Assembly (NCBI GenBank): GCA_903871335.1
Contig: CAIQGE010000028.1
Coordinates: 1 to 39,937, forward strand
Origin: an uncultured Actinomycetes bacterium
Lineage (GTDB): Bacteria; Actinomycetota; Acidimicrobiia; Acidimicrobiales; RAAP-2
DNA length: 39,937 bases
Direction: 5' to 3'
This document shows, one piece after another, positions 17,199-26,164 of the stretch (position 1 is its first letter; each line of letters begins with the position of its first letter). Under the pieces are notes generated by a model. It ran no database searches. It was not told the origin of the DNA and saw only the letters and a list, made by a program, of their open reading frames with translations. Position numbers and translations under genes: made by a program.

Positions 17199-17908
17199 GT
17201 CGCGATCATTTCAATCGGCGCGTCAACGCGCTCACGCAAATACGGGTCGACGACGTGCGGCGACCCGAGTTGCGAAGCGACGATGAACATCACCTACGTC
17301 GCGTCCTGCGTGCCCGGACCGGCGAGGAAATTGTTCTTGCCAATGGTCACGGCGAGTACTCGTTCGCTACGGTCGCGGACTCCGGCATTTCTTTGGCGTC
17401 CGATTCGTTCATCGATCCGCCGATGCCCGAACGTGTTCTGTATCTCGCGCCGCTCAAGGGTGATCGCTCGGAAGTCGTGGTCGTGAAGGCCACGGAGCTT
17501 GGCATCACTCGAGTCGTGCCGCTGTGCGCGCACCATCTCGCCGTTAAGTTCAAAGGCGACGCGAGGGAGAAGATCCTCAGCCGTTGGCGTCGCCTCGCGG
17601 CCGAGGCCGTGGGCCAATGTCGACGCACGTGGGACCTCGTGATCGACGACCCTCTCGAGGTGACCGATGTGCCGAGCGACGTCGCCGTCGCCGAATTTGG
17701 CGGAACGGGCTCCCTCGACAACGTGCGCGCTATCGCGGTGGGACCTGAGGGTGGTTGGGCGCCCGGGGAGTGGGCGACAGATCGCACCTTGATTGGCCTC
17801 GGGGAACAGGTACTGCGGGCCGATACCGCCGCCATTGCCGCGGCCACGTTGCTGGTCGCCACCGGACCGGGCTGGAGCCGTCACACGGCGGGTCCAGAAG
17901 TTCGGTAA
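17195..17908 (+). CDS. rsmE: 16S rRNA (uracil1498-N3)-methyltransferase RsmE
   Basis: 237 residues of the SPOUT class. The N-terminal PUA-like part contains HHLRRVLRARTGEEIVLANG; the SPOUT knot holds LKGDRSEVVVVKATELGI, AVGPEGGWAPGEW and LGEQVLRADTAAIAAATLL, which form the S-adenosylmethionine site. It methylates U1498 near the decoding site. The usual position between dnaJ and the HIT gene supports the call. Start TTG at 17195 overlaps the dnaJ stop (TTGA). Confidence 0.94.
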   Translation: MSRDHFNRRVNALTQIRVDDVRRPELRSDDEHHLRRVLRARTGEEIVLANGHGEYSFATVADSGISLASDSFIDPPMPERVLYLAPLKGDRSEVVVVKATELGITRVVPLCAHHLAVKFKGDAREKILSRWRRLAAEAVGQCRRTWDLVIDDPLEVTDVPSDVAVAEFGGTGSLDNVRAIAVGPEGGWAPGEWATDRTLIGLGEQVLRADTAAIAAATLLVATGPGWSRHTAGPEVR

Positions 17909-17921
17909 TGATGAGGTCGAT

Positions 17922-18266
17922 ATGAGTGAGTGCATCTTCTGCCAGATCATCGCCGGGGATATCCCGTCCAACCGTGTTGCGGAGAGCGACGCGGCCTACG
18001 CCTTTACTGACATCAATCCTCACGCTCCGGTACACGTTTTGGTCGTGCCCAAGATCCACGTCGAGAGCGCCGACCATCTGACGACGGAGCAGGCGTCGGT
18101 CATGGGTGACATGATCCTGCTGGCCCAAGAAGTGGCCGACGTCAGCGGAATTCGTGAGAGTGGCTACCGTCTGATCATGAACGTTGGTCCCGACGCCTGG
18201 ATGTCCGTGCCTCATCTCCACCTCCACGTCCTCGGCGGTCAACGCTTAGCGGGCCACCTCGGATGA
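17922..18266 (+). CDS. HIT-domain nucleotide hydrolase/transferase (HINT-like)
   Basis: 114 residues, the size of HinT. ECIFCQIIAGDIPSNRV is the conserved N-terminus with a CxxC pair, and VPHLHLHVLGGQ is the histidine triad with the catalytic central His. HINT enzymes hydrolyse purine nucleoside phosphoramidates and acyl-adenylates. The ATG at 17922 has GAGG upstream and gives the canonical N-terminus; a longer frame upstream is antisense to known motifs. The stop overlaps phoH (ATGA). Confidence 0.93.
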   Translation: MSECIFCQIIAGDIPSNRVAESDAAYAFTDINPHAPVHVLVVPKIHVESADHLTTEQASVMGDMILLAQEVADVSGIRESGYRLIMNVGPDAWMSVPHLHLHVLGGQRLAGHLG

Positions 18267-19225
18267 CCATCGATTCCGCGTCGGACGATCTCCAGGTCAC
18301 CACGTACGTTCCGAACACCCACCTGATGGCGGGCCTGCTCGGTCATCGCGACGAGCACCTCCGTGAAATCGAAAAGGCGTTTCCCAATACGCGTATTCGG
18401 GTCCAGGGCAATCAAATTGCCGTGACGGGACCCGACGCCACCTTGGTTCTGCGTCTCTTTGACGAACTGGTCCTCGTCCTCGAGGCCGGCCAAAGCCTGG
18501 ACACGACCAAGATGCAGCGCACCATTGACATGGTGCGCGACGACCTTCGTCCGAGCGAAGTTCTGCGCCACGAGGTCGTTCGCGGACCAAAGGGCAAGTC
18601 CGTTCGACCGTCGACGGCCGGACAGAAGCGCTACACCGACGCCATCGAGAACAACATCATTACCTTCGGTATTGGTCCGGCGGGTACCGGAAAGTCCTAT
18701 CTCGCCGTCGCGGCCGCCGTGCAGGCTCTGCAACGCCGTCAGGTCAACCGCATTGTCTTAACGCGTCCCGCCGTCGAGGCGGGGGAGCGACTGGGCTTTC
18801 TGCCCGGCGACCTCATGGCCAAAGTGGACCCGTATCTTCGCCCGCTCTATGACGCCCTCTACGACATGGTTGGTCCCGACGGCTCGCAGCGACTCATTGA
18901 GAAGGGCACCATTGAAGTGGCACCGCTCGCGTTCATGCGAGGTCGCACGCTCAATGACTCCTTCATCATCTTGGACGAAGCGCAGAACACCACGCCCGAA
19001 CAGATGAAGATGTTCCTGACCCGCATTGGCTTCGGTTCGAAGTGTGTCGTGACCGGCGACGTCACGCAGGTCGACCTTGGCGGAGGCCGCAGCGGACTCG
19101 CCAATATCGAAAGGATCTTGACCGGCATCGACGGCATCTCGTTTATCCATTTGTCCTCACGCGACGTGGTGCGACACCGCATCGTCGCCGACATCGTGTC
19201 CGCCTACGATCAGCAGGGCCAGTGA
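18263..19225 (+). CDS. phoH: PhoH family ATPase
   Basis: 320 residues. Walker A is GPAGTGKSYLA near residue 137, Walker B is FIILDEAQNTTPEQMKMFLT, and the helicase-like TGDVTQVDL and SSRDVVRHRIV motifs follow. The N-terminal ~90 residues form a KH-like RNA-binding portion (RIRVQGNQIAVTGPDA). PhoH (YbeZ) works with YbeY in rRNA processing and stress; the gene is directly followed by ybeY with a 4-nt overlap, as in most bacteria. Length is typical. Confidence 0.96.
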   Translation: MTIDSASDDLQVTTYVPNTHLMAGLLGHRDEHLREIEKAFPNTRIRVQGNQIAVTGPDATLVLRLFDELVLVLEAGQSLDTTKMQRTIDMVRDDLRPSEVLRHEVVRGPKGKSVRPSTAGQKRYTDAIENNIITFGIGPAGTGKSYLAVAAAVQALQRRQVNRIVLTRPAVEAGERLGFLPGDLMAKVDPYLRPLYDALYDMVGPDGSQRLIEKGTIEVAPLAFMRGRTLNDSFIILDEAQNTTPEQMKMFLTRIGFGSKCVVTGDVTQVDLGGGRSGLANIERILTGIDGISFIHLSSRDVVRHRIVADIVSAYDQQGQ

Positions 19226-19728
19226 CGATCGATATTTACGCCGCCGACGAACAGTCCGCACAGCCGGTGGAACTCGCGCGTTGGGTGGAGCTCGCCCGGG
19301 GTGCTCTCATCGACGAAGGTGTGCGCGCCCTCGCGGAAGTGTCCTTGCTGTTCGTCGATGAAGACACGATGGCGGAGCTCAACGAGCAGTTCATGGGCAA
19401 GACCGGTCCGACCGACGTGCTCAGCTTTCCCATCGACGACGATCCGCTGCCGACCGGTCGCGTCCCCGACGCCGGCACCAGTGGACCCGGCGACCCGCCC
19501 GAGCCGGAGATTCCCCAACTCGTCGGCGACATTGTGATTTGTCCGACGGTCGCGGCGCGCAACGCCGTCGATCACGAGTGCTCCTACGACGATGAGGTCG
19601 CTCTGCTCGTCGTACACGGCGTGCTGCACCTGCTCGGGTGGGATCACATGATCGACGCCGAAGCCGAGAGAATGGAAGCGCGCGAGCAGGAATTGCTCGC
19701 GCGGCATTACCGCAAGGTCGAGCCGTGA
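19222..19728 (+). CDS. ybeY: Endoribonuclease YbeY
   Basis: 168 residues. The metal site is HGVLHLLGWDHMIDAEAERM (H-x(3)-H-x(5)-H), essentially canonical, preceded by GPTDVLSFPIDDD and GDIVICPTVAARNA. YbeY acts in 16S rRNA 3'-end maturation and ribosome quality control. The Pro/Gly-rich insert between LSFPI and GDI is longer than in E. coli YbeY, as is common in actinobacteria. GTG start overlaps the phoH stop (GTGA). Confidence 0.95.
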   Translation: MTIDIYAADEQSAQPVELARWVELARGALIDEGVRALAEVSLLFVDEDTMAELNEQFMGKTGPTDVLSFPIDDDPLPTGRVPDAGTSGPGDPPEPEIPQLVGDIVICPTVAARNAVDHECSYDDEVALLVVHGVLHLLGWDHMIDAEAERMEAREQELLARHYRKVEP

Positions 19729-21011
19729 TCGCGCTCACCTGGCAACAGAGCGATACGTGGCTCCTCCTCACGGTGTTCGTGCTGCTGATGTTCTCCGGAT
19801 TTCTCGCCATGGCCGAGACCTCGCTCGTGCGCATGTCGCGCACGCGGGCGTCATCGCTGCGCGAAGAGGGTCACCGCGGTGCTGGTTCCCTCGTGCGACT
19901 CGTCGAAGCGCCCGAGAAGTTTCTGAACCCTCTGCTTCTCCTCGTCCTGATTTGCCAGTTGGTGTCGGCAACGCTCGTGGGTGTCCTCGCCGGGCGACTG
20001 TTCGGGGCGGCGGGACTCGTGCTCGCCACCGTGTTCGAAGTCGTCGTGATCTTCGTGGTCTTTGAGGCCATTCCTAAGAACTACGCCGTCGCGTACGCCG
20101 ACCGGTCCGCCATGGTGACCGCGCCAGTCGTCGAAGGCCTCCTCAAGTTCTGGCCCATCAAGTGGCTGTCAAAGATCCTTCTCTCCATCGCTCAAGCGGT
20201 GCTGCGTCCCTTAGGTGTCTCGGATACCTCACAAAAGGTGACGGAGTCGGAAATTCTCGCGATGGCGGACGTGGCCGTGGGCGACCAGGCCATTGAAGTG
20301 GAAGAACGCAATTTCATTCACTCGGTCATTGAATTTGGCGACACGATTGTGCGCGAGATCATGGTGCCCCGTACGGACATGATCGACGTGGAGAACGACG
20401 ACACCGTCCAGGTGGCCTTCGAGCGAGCAGTGGAGTCAGGACGTTCTCGCCTGCCGGTTCTCGGGGAGTCGGTGGACGACGTTCTCGGCATCGTGAACTT
20501 GCGATACCTTGCCAATTTGATTCGCGAAGGGCGTGGTGACGAACCGGTCGGGGATCACGCGTTGGCGGCGTATTTCGTACCCGAAACGAAGAAGGTCGCC
20601 ACCTTGATCGGTGAGTTCAAGAGGCGCAAGAGCCACTTGTTCGTCGTCGTCGACGAATACGGCGGCACGGCGGGATTGATTTCTCTCGAAGACGTTCTCG
20701 AAGAACTCGTCGGCGAAATCGCTGATGAATCGGACCCCGAAGAGTCCGAGGGCGTGTCGTCCGAGTTGGAACACGACGGCGCCATGGTGATAAGTGGTCG
20801 GCTCAACATTGATGACGCCGACGAAGAATACGGTCTCGACCTACCCAAGGGTGGCTGGGACACTGTGGGCGGGCTCATCATGGACTTAGCGGGCGGGGTG
20901 CCCGACGTCGGAGCGTCGTTCGTGAGTGATCGGTACCGCTTCACGGTGCGTCGAGTCGACGGGCGCCGTGTGGAAGAAGTCGAAGTCGACACAAACAGGG
21001 AGAACGCGTGA
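19725..21011 (+). CDS. CNNM/CBS-domain membrane protein (CorC/HlyC family)
   Basis: 428 residues. The N-terminal DUF21/CNNM domain has about four membrane segments (LLLTVFVLLMFSGFLAMAE, LLLLVLICQLVSATLVGVL, a third near LVLATVFEVVVIFVVFEAIP), with the E in AMAET and the FEAIPKN loop typical of CNNM transporters. Two CBS domains follow (IMVPRTDMIDVE...RSRLPVL; KSHLFVVVDEYGGTAGLISL) and then a CorC_HlyC domain ending RRVDGRRVEEVEV. Homologues export or sense Mg2+. The old hemolysin label is not supported. GTG start overlaps the ybeY stop; the stop overlaps era. Confidence 0.92.
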   Translation: MIALTWQQSDTWLLLTVFVLLMFSGFLAMAETSLVRMSRTRASSLREEGHRGAGSLVRLVEAPEKFLNPLLLLVLICQLVSATLVGVLAGRLFGAAGLVLATVFEVVVIFVVFEAIPKNYAVAYADRSAMVTAPVVEGLLKFWPIKWLSKILLSIAQAVLRPLGVSDTSQKVTESEILAMADVAVGDQAIEVEERNFIHSVIEFGDTIVREIMVPRTDMIDVENDDTVQVAFERAVESGRSRLPVLGESVDDVLGIVNLRYLANLIREGRGDEPVGDHALAAYFVPETKKVATLIGEFKRRKSHLFVVVDEYGGTAGLISLEDVLEELVGEIADESDPEESEGVSSELEHDGAMVISGRLNIDDADEEYGLDLPKGGWDTVGGLIMDLAGGVPDVGASFVSDRYRFTVRRVDGRRVEEVEVDTNRENA

Positions 21012-21913
21012 CGCGAGCCGGGCTGTGCGCCATCATCGGTCGACCCAATGTGGGTAAGTCCACGCTGATCAACAACATCATCGGCGAAAAAGTCACGATC
21101 ACGTCGTCGACGCCCAACACGACGCGTCAACTGATCAGGGGCATCCTCACCGAGGACGACGTACAGATCGTCTTCGTCGACACGCCGGGTCTACATCGCC
21201 CGAAGACGTCACTCGGAAGTCGACTCAATGACAATGCTCGCGCCGCGACCGACGGGGTGGATGTGATCATCGCCATGATCGACGCCGGAGCGGCCATCGG
21301 TCCAGGGGACAAGATGGTCCTCACCACACTGTTGCAAGGATGTCGCCGGGAAGGCGGCCCTCGACCCATTGTGGTGGTCAACAAGGTTGACCGCACCTCT
21401 CGCGCCGCCACCGCGGCCCAGTTAATGGCGGTCGTCACTGAAACGGAGATTTTGGCCAAGGACCTGGGATTAGAGGCCGTACTCCCGCGTCTCGAATACT
21501 TCCCCGTGTCGGCGAAAAACGGTGACGGCGTACCCGAACTAGTCGAGGCCGTGCGTGCCTCCATGCCCGAGGGTCACTACCTCTTTGACGAGGACGAAGT
21601 GTCCGACGTGCCCGAGAATCTCTACATTGCCGAACTCGTGCGTGAGCAATTGGTGCGCAAGACCCGCGAAGAGCTTCCTCACTCCATCCATTGTCGAGTC
21701 GCGGAATACGAGTGGCCGCACATCACCGTGGAAATCTTGGTGGAGCGCGAATCCCAAAAGGGCATGGTCATCGGCAAGGGTGGCGCCCTCTTGAAGGACG
21801 TGGGCATAGCCGCCCGACGTCAACTGCCCGAAGGCGTGTTCCTCGAACTACGCGTCCGCGTGGAGCCGGGCTGGCAGAAGCGTGAAGACATTCTCGACCG
21901 GCTGGGCTATTGA
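21008..21913 (+). CDS. era: GTPase Era
   Basis: 301 residues. G1 GRPNVGKSTLINN, G2 TPNTTRQLIRG, G3 VDTPGLHRPK and G4 VVNKVD are intact, with the SAKNGDGV G5 region; a C-terminal KH domain carries GMVIGKGGALLKDVG, which binds the 3' end of 16S rRNA. Era is needed for 30S maturation. Its position downstream of ybeY and a CorC-like gene is the conserved order. GTG start at 21008 overlaps the preceding stop by 4 nt. Confidence 0.97.
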   Translation: MTRAGLCAIIGRPNVGKSTLINNIIGEKVTITSSTPNTTRQLIRGILTEDDVQIVFVDTPGLHRPKTSLGSRLNDNARAATDGVDVIIAMIDAGAAIGPGDKMVLTTLLQGCRREGGPRPIVVVNKVDRTSRAATAAQLMAVVTETEILAKDLGLEAVLPRLEYFPVSAKNGDGVPELVEAVRASMPEGHYLFDEDEVSDVPENLYIAELVREQLVRKTREELPHSIHCRVAEYEWPHITVEILVERESQKGMVIGKGGALLKDVGIAARRQLPEGVFLELRVRVEPGWQKREDILDRLGY

Positions 21914-22371
21914 CCTCGTTCGCCCTTCGGTCCATCGCCACGGTGCGTTCGTCGCGCGACGAGATGGTGGACGATGACTGGGGGCAGGTCGAGTGCACGA
22001 TCGAGCTCGCGCCCGATGTGCCGGACGAGGCGGTCAGCGGATTGTCGACGTTCTCGCACGTCGAGATCGTCACCGTCGCTGACCGGGCTCGCGATGTTCC
22101 ACCCGATCCGTGGCGGCGGCGTCCCCGTGGGAACCCCGCGTGGCCCGACGTCGGCATCTTCGCTCAACGAAACAAGGATCGTCCCAATCGGATACTGGTG
22201 TCGACCGCGCAATTGGTCGCCGTCGGGGAGCGTTCACTCGTCGTGCGGGGTCTCGACGCGCTCGACGGCACCCCGGTACTCGACATCAAGCCCGTGTTTC
22301 GTTGGAGTGGTCCGCGTGGTGAGATTCGCGTCCCGGCGTGGAGCGATGAACTCGGTGAGAACTACTTCTAG
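21910..22371 (+). CDS. TrmO/TsaA-like S-adenosylmethionine-dependent protein
   Basis: 153 residues. The segments FSHVEIVTVAD, VGIFAQRNKDRPNRILVST and LDALDGTPVLDIKPVFRW correspond to the beta-barrel core of TrmO (YaeB, VirR), which methylates t6A37 of tRNA. The canonical loop reads FATRSPxRPNPIG; here it is FAQRNKDRPNRIL, so two family-conserved residues differ, and the C-terminal domain of E. coli TrmO is absent. It could be a divergent TrmO or a subfamily with another substrate. The TTG start overlaps the era stop; the stop overlaps dinG, which is convergent. Confidence 0.75.
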   Translation: MTSFALRSIATVRSSRDEMVDDDWGQVECTIELAPDVPDEAVSGLSTFSHVEIVTVADRARDVPPDPWRRRPRGNPAWPDVGIFAQRNKDRPNRILVSTAQLVAVGERSLVVRGLDALDGTPVLDIKPVFRWSGPRGEIRVPAWSDELGENYF

Positions 22372-24353
22372 GTTGACGGGTGGCTGGCGTCGAGGTGACG
22401 CAAGAAGTCGAGCACCTCGGTTTTGGTGCGGGTGCGCTTCATCGGTGGGAGCCGCTTGAGCATCAGGGAGCGGTAGCTCGCGGTAGCGAGACGGGTGTCC
22501 AGCACCGCGACAACTCCCTGATCCGTCGTCGAACGAATGAGGCGACCCACCCCCTGTGCCAACAACATCGCGGCGCGCGGGACGTCGACTTCGTAAAAGG
22601 CTCGGTCTCCCGCGCGATCACGACGCGCCTGACTCAAGGGATCGTCGGGTCGGGCGAAGGGCAATCGGTCGATGGTCACGAGCGCCAACGAGTTGCCGGG
22701 AACATCGACGCCTTGCCAATACGACGTCACCGCAAAGAGGCTCGCCGCGGCCTCCTCCCGAAAGAGCGTGATGAGACGCTGTCGCGAGAGGGTGTCCTGC
22801 ACGAGGATCGGCGTCGCCACCCGGGCTTCGACCATTTCGGCGACGCGTTTCATCACCGTGCGGTTCGTAAAGAGGGCGAGGGTGCGCCCGCCCGCTGCGC
22901 CAATGAGGTCGACGAGTTCATCGGCGATCGCGGCCTCGGCGGCGTCACTCTTGCGATCAGGCAGATGGTCAGGCACGTACAGAAGCGAATTGTTCTGGTA
23001 GTCAAAAGGGCTCGGCACCCGTAGTTCGTCTGCCGCGCCATCAAGTCCGAGATCACGAACGAGATTCTCGGGAATCGTCGCACTGGTCAAGACAGCCGTT
23101 ACCGCCGGCCACAGTTCTTGTCGCAATCGGGGTCCCACGTCCACGAGCGAGAGTTCGAGGTCGACTTCTCGATCGCGCTGGGTGAGCCACAGGAGTTCGT
23201 CGTCGGAAACGTCGGCGAGACGCGTGAGGTCGTTACCTAAATGAACCGCGGGACCGAGAGCGCGCAAGCGGCGATGTTCGTCAGCGGGTTCGCCGTCGGA
23301 CTTCCCGCGGAGCAGATCAGTCAAGGTCGTGATCAGACGTGATCCTTCACTTCGCAGAGCGGTGGCCTCTTCGCCCAGTCCGGTCAGTTCACCGCGGGCG
23401 ACTTGTGCTTCGAGCGCGATGGCGAAGCGGTCGGCGAACGACGCGACCTCAGTGGTGATGTCCGCTCCCGCGCTGCCGAGCACGCCGCGGGCCAAAGTGG
23501 CCACCGCGCGAAAGCGCGTGGCGTTGAGGGATGTTCCGAGCAGTGTCGCAAAGATGTCGAGAACTTCGTGGGCCTCGTCGAAGACCACGACGTCGTGATC
23601 GGGCAGGATCGTGCTGCCCGCCGCGAGGTGCGACGCGTAGAGGTGTGAATTCACAATCACGATGTCGCTCGACGCCGCGGCGTCTTTGGCCGCTTCGGCG
23701 AAACACGTGGAACCAAGGGGGCACTGAATCCGACCGAGGCACTCCTGCGGTGTGACCGACAGCTGACGCCACGCACGGGGGTCCACCTCAAAACTCAGTT
23801 CGTCACGCTCGCCGGTTGTGGTTTCTTTCGCCCATTCGAGTACTCGGCGCATCTGGCTGGCGACACCCTTGGGCACCTCGTCGCCATCCTCAAAGGCCAT
23901 CTGGCCGTCGCCACCAACTTCACGCACGCGAAGGCGACACAGGTAGTTGGATCGACCTTTGAGGACCGCGACGCGAAGCCCGTGGGCCTGTGCGGCGACG
24001 AGGGGTGCGTCTTTGGTGGCCAACTGGTCCTGGAGGTTCTTGGTGGCCGTGGCCACAATGACACGACGCTTGAGCTGCGCCAAGGGCACGAGGTAGCCCA
24101 ACGATTTTCCGACGCCGGTTCCAGCCTCAATCACCACGTGGCGACGACGGGAGAGGCCCGCGGCGATCGCGCGCACCATCATCTGCTGGCCCTCACGAGC
24201 CTCACCACCATCGGGTAACGCGGCGGTGACCTTCGCCAGGAGGGCCAGGGCGGCGTCCTCGTCGATCTCAATGAGATCGTCGTCGACGTGAATGACCGCT
24301 TCTTCGCCCGGTTCGACGTAGGGATCGTCGATGTCGGGGTCGAAGGAACGCAC
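22368..24353 (-). CDS. dinG: DinG/XPD-family ATP-dependent DNA helicase
   Basis: About 661 residues of the DinG/YoaA superfamily 2 group. Walker A EAGTGVGKSLGYLVP (about residue 75), DEAH box VVVFDEAHEVLD, and motif VI ARPDDPL with QGVGRLIRSTTDQGVV are present. Four cysteines arranged as NYLCRL and ECLGRIQCPLGSTC are the iron-sulphur cluster ligands, as in XPD and E. coli DinG. It unwinds 5'-tailed DNA, R-loops or forks. The GTG at 24353 is preferred because TAACCT ends 7 nt upstream (leaderless pattern); a GTG at 24374 would add 7 residues and has no signal. Convergent with the TrmO-like gene. Confidence 0.92.
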   Translation of the reverse strand: MRSFDPDIDDPYVEPGEEAVIHVDDDLIEIDEDAALALLAKVTAALPDGGEAREGQQMMVRAIAAGLSRRRHVVIEAGTGVGKSLGYLVPLAQLKRRVIVATATKNLQDQLATKDAPLVAAQAHGLRVAVLKGRSNYLCRLRVREVGGDGQMAFEDGDEVPKGVASQMRRVLEWAKETTTGERDELSFEVDPRAWRQLSVTPQECLGRIQCPLGSTCFAEAAKDAAASSDIVIVNSHLYASHLAAGSTILPDHDVVVFDEAHEVLDIFATLLGTSLNATRFRAVATLARGVLGSAGADITTEVASFADRFAIALEAQVARGELTGLGEEATALRSEGSRLITTLTDLLRGKSDGEPADEHRRLRALGPAVHLGNDLTRLADVSDDELLWLTQRDREVDLELSLVDVGPRLRQELWPAVTAVLTSATIPENLVRDLGLDGAADELRVPSPFDYQNNSLLYVPDHLPDRKSDAAEAAIADELVDLIGAAGGRTLALFTNRTVMKRVAEMVEARVATPILVQDTLSRQRLITLFREEAAASLFAVTSYWQGVDVPGNSLALVTIDRLPFARPDDPLSQARRDRAGDRAFYEVDVPRAAMLLAQGVGRLIRSTTDQGVVAVLDTRLATASYRSLMLKRLPPMKRTRTKTEVLDFLRHLDASHPST

Positions 24354-24360
24354 GTCAGCG

Positions 24361-24366
24361 AGGTTA
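24361..24366 (-). promoter_or_regulatory. -10 box upstream of dinG
   Basis: TAACCT on the minus strand, 7 nt before the GTG at 24353. If functional, it rules out the longer start at 24374 because that start would be upstream of the transcript. Confidence 0.4.
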
Positions 24367-24403
24367 GAGGTCACGGACGCCCGAGAAGGGACCCCACGAC
24401 CGG

Positions 24404-24409
24404 TAGTTT
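24404..24409 (+). promoter_or_regulatory. -10 box of uppS
   Basis: TAGTTT ends 6 nt before the GTG at 24416 with no ribosome site in between; leaderless pattern. Confidence 0.45.
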
Positions 24410-24415
24410 TGTGAC

Positions 24416-25156
24416 GTGCCTGATCCTCGGCCCACGCCGATCCCGTCCACCATCGATACGAAGAAAGTTCCGCGACACGTCGCGCTCGTGATGGATGGCA
24501 ACGGGCGCTGGGCGCAGCGCCAGGGGCTCAAGCGCACGGAGGGTCACGCGGCCGGAGAAGAAGCTCTCGTCGACACCGCCTACGGCGCATTGGCCCTCGG
24601 CGTCGAAGTCTTGACCTGTTACGCCTTTTCCACCGAAAACTGGGTTCGCCCGGTTGACGAAGTCCGTTTCCTGATGAATTTCAACGAGTCTCTTCTGAAG
24701 CGACGCATGCACGAACTCAACGAAGACGGGGTTCGCATTGTCTTTTCGGGTCGACGCGATTGGCGAGTGCCTCGACGGGTCCTGTCCAATATGCGCGAAG
24801 CCGAGGAGCTCACGCGCCGGAACAAGAAGATGATATTCAATATGGCCTTCAACTACGGCGGCCGCGCCGAGATTGTCGACGCCGTCAAGCGCCTCATCGA
24901 AGATGGTGTTCCCGCCAGCAAGGTGACGGAAAAGGCCATTGCGCAGCGTCTCTACCACCCCGAGATTCCCGATCCCGATCTCGTTCTGCGACCGTCGGGT
25001 GAGCACCGCATTTCGAATTATCTCCTCTGGGAGATTGCGTACTCGGAGTTGGTCTTCGACGACGTGCTGTGGCCGGATTTCCGGCGCGAGCACCTCTACG
25101 CCGCCATTGAGGAATACCAGCGACGGGAACGTCGTTTCGGGGGCCTCGAATCATGA
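24416..25156 (+). CDS. uppS: Isoprenyl (undecaprenyl) diphosphate synthase
   Basis: 246 residues, cis-prenyltransferase family. The catalytic Asp and diphosphate-binding motif is ALVMDGNGRWAQRQG; YAFSTENWVRP, FNYGGRAEIVDAV and LRPSGEHRISNYLLWEIAYSE are the other conserved blocks. It makes the lipid carrier for cell-wall polymers by adding isopentenyl diphosphate units; the chain length (C50 or C55) cannot be told from sequence alone. Stop overlaps the next start (ATGA). Confidence 0.95.
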   Translation: MPDPRPTPIPSTIDTKKVPRHVALVMDGNGRWAQRQGLKRTEGHAAGEEALVDTAYGALALGVEVLTCYAFSTENWVRPVDEVRFLMNFNESLLKRRMHELNEDGVRIVFSGRRDWRVPRRVLSNMREAEELTRRNKKMIFNMAFNYGGRAEIVDAVKRLIEDGVPASKVTEKAIAQRLYHPEIPDPDLVLRPSGEHRISNYLLWEIAYSELVFDDVLWPDFRREHLYAAIEEYQRRERRFGGLES

Positions 25157-25368
25157 TCGTCACTCGCGTGACGGTTGTGGTGGGCGTGCTGATCTACATC
25201 GGACTGTGGGCCCTGGTCGTCGCGGGAGCCTCGGCACTCATGCCGATTCTCGTCGTCGCCACCGTGCTCGTGGTCCTCGTCGCCGGCGGAAATCTCTTGC
25301 AGTCCTACATGGGTATTCCCGGGCGTGCTCAGAAGTTTCGTCAACGGCCCGACGACGACGCCGAGTGA
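25153..25368 (+). CDS. Small two-helix membrane protein
   Basis: 71 residues with two hydrophobic segments, about residues 6-27 (VTVVVGVLIYIGLWALVVAG) and 29-47 (LMPILVVATVLVVLVAGGNL), then a basic/acidic tail FRQRPDDDAE. I do not recognise a characterised family. It overlaps uppS at the start (ATGA) and recO at the end (GTGA), so it is translated as part of the uppS-recO operon; its conserved placement would suggest a lipid-carrier or membrane role but nothing in the sequence proves it. Confidence 0.8.
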   Translation: MIVTRVTVVVGVLIYIGLWALVVAGASALMPILVVATVLVVLVAGGNLLQSYMGIPGRAQKFRQRPDDDAE

Positions 25369-26090
25369 ACGAATTACGCGACGAAGCGGTCGTTCTGCGC
25401 TCGTACCGTTCCGGTGAAGCGGATCGAGTGGTCGTGTTCTGGACTCGCGATCACGGCAAGGTGCGCGCGATTGCGAAAGGTGTGCGCAAGCCCACCAGCA
25501 AGATCGGCGGCGGCCTCACCCCCTTGGCGCACGCCGAGGTATACCTATTGAAGGGTCGCGGTGATCTGCACATCGTGCGACAGGTTCATCACGTCGAGCG
25601 ATACAGCACGCTGCACGCGGACTACGACCGGATCACGGCGGGACTCGCGCTCGTCGAGGTGGTCGACGCGATTCCCTTGGACGACGTGGCCGACGACGGC
25701 ATCTTTACGATGCTGACGCGGGCCCTCGGTACGCTCAACACACCCGAATTCTTCCCTGAACTCGTGCCCCCGGCCTTCTTTTTCAAACTATTGGCCCATG
25801 ACGGGTCCGAACCACAGGTGGGCGAGTGCGTCAATTGCGGATCCGATGGACCACTCGTTTCCTTTGACGCCGAAGTTGGCGGCGCGCTGTGCGACAACTG
25901 TCGCAGTGGCCGACCCCTGTCGGCGGACGGACTGCATTTGATGCGCAGGATTTTGGGGGGAGACCTCGCGGGCGTGCTGCGTGATGAACACCCCGCCGGA
26001 GCGGTCGAAGTGAAGACGCTCGCGAGTGAGGCGATTGAACGACACTTCGGGCGACGTATGAATGTGGGCCGGGCTTCGCCCATCGTCTAG
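25365..26090 (+). CDS. recO: DNA repair protein RecO
   Basis: 241 residues. The N-terminal OB fold includes AVVLRSYRSGEADRVVVFWT and KVRAIAKGVRKPTSK; a helical domain follows, and the zinc site is ECVNCG with ALCDNCRSG. RecO works with RecR to load RecA on SSB-coated single strands. The GTG at 25365 overlaps the preceding stop; longer in-frame starts are inside uppS. It is the last housekeeping gene before the accessory island. Confidence 0.93.
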   Translation: MNELRDEAVVLRSYRSGEADRVVVFWTRDHGKVRAIAKGVRKPTSKIGGGLTPLAHAEVYLLKGRGDLHIVRQVHHVERYSTLHADYDRITAGLALVEVVDAIPLDDVADDGIFTMLTRALGTLNTPEFFPELVPPAFFFKLLAHDGSEPQVGECVNCGSDGPLVSFDAEVGGALCDNCRSGRPLSADGLHLMRRILGGDLAGVLRDEHPAGAVEVKTLASEAIERHFGRRMNVGRASPIV

Positions 26091-26164
26091 GTGGTAAATT
26101 TTTGCTCAGGGTATACGTAGAAAAAATGGTCCGTCTGCCCGATCTCGTGCAGTCGATCTACGTC

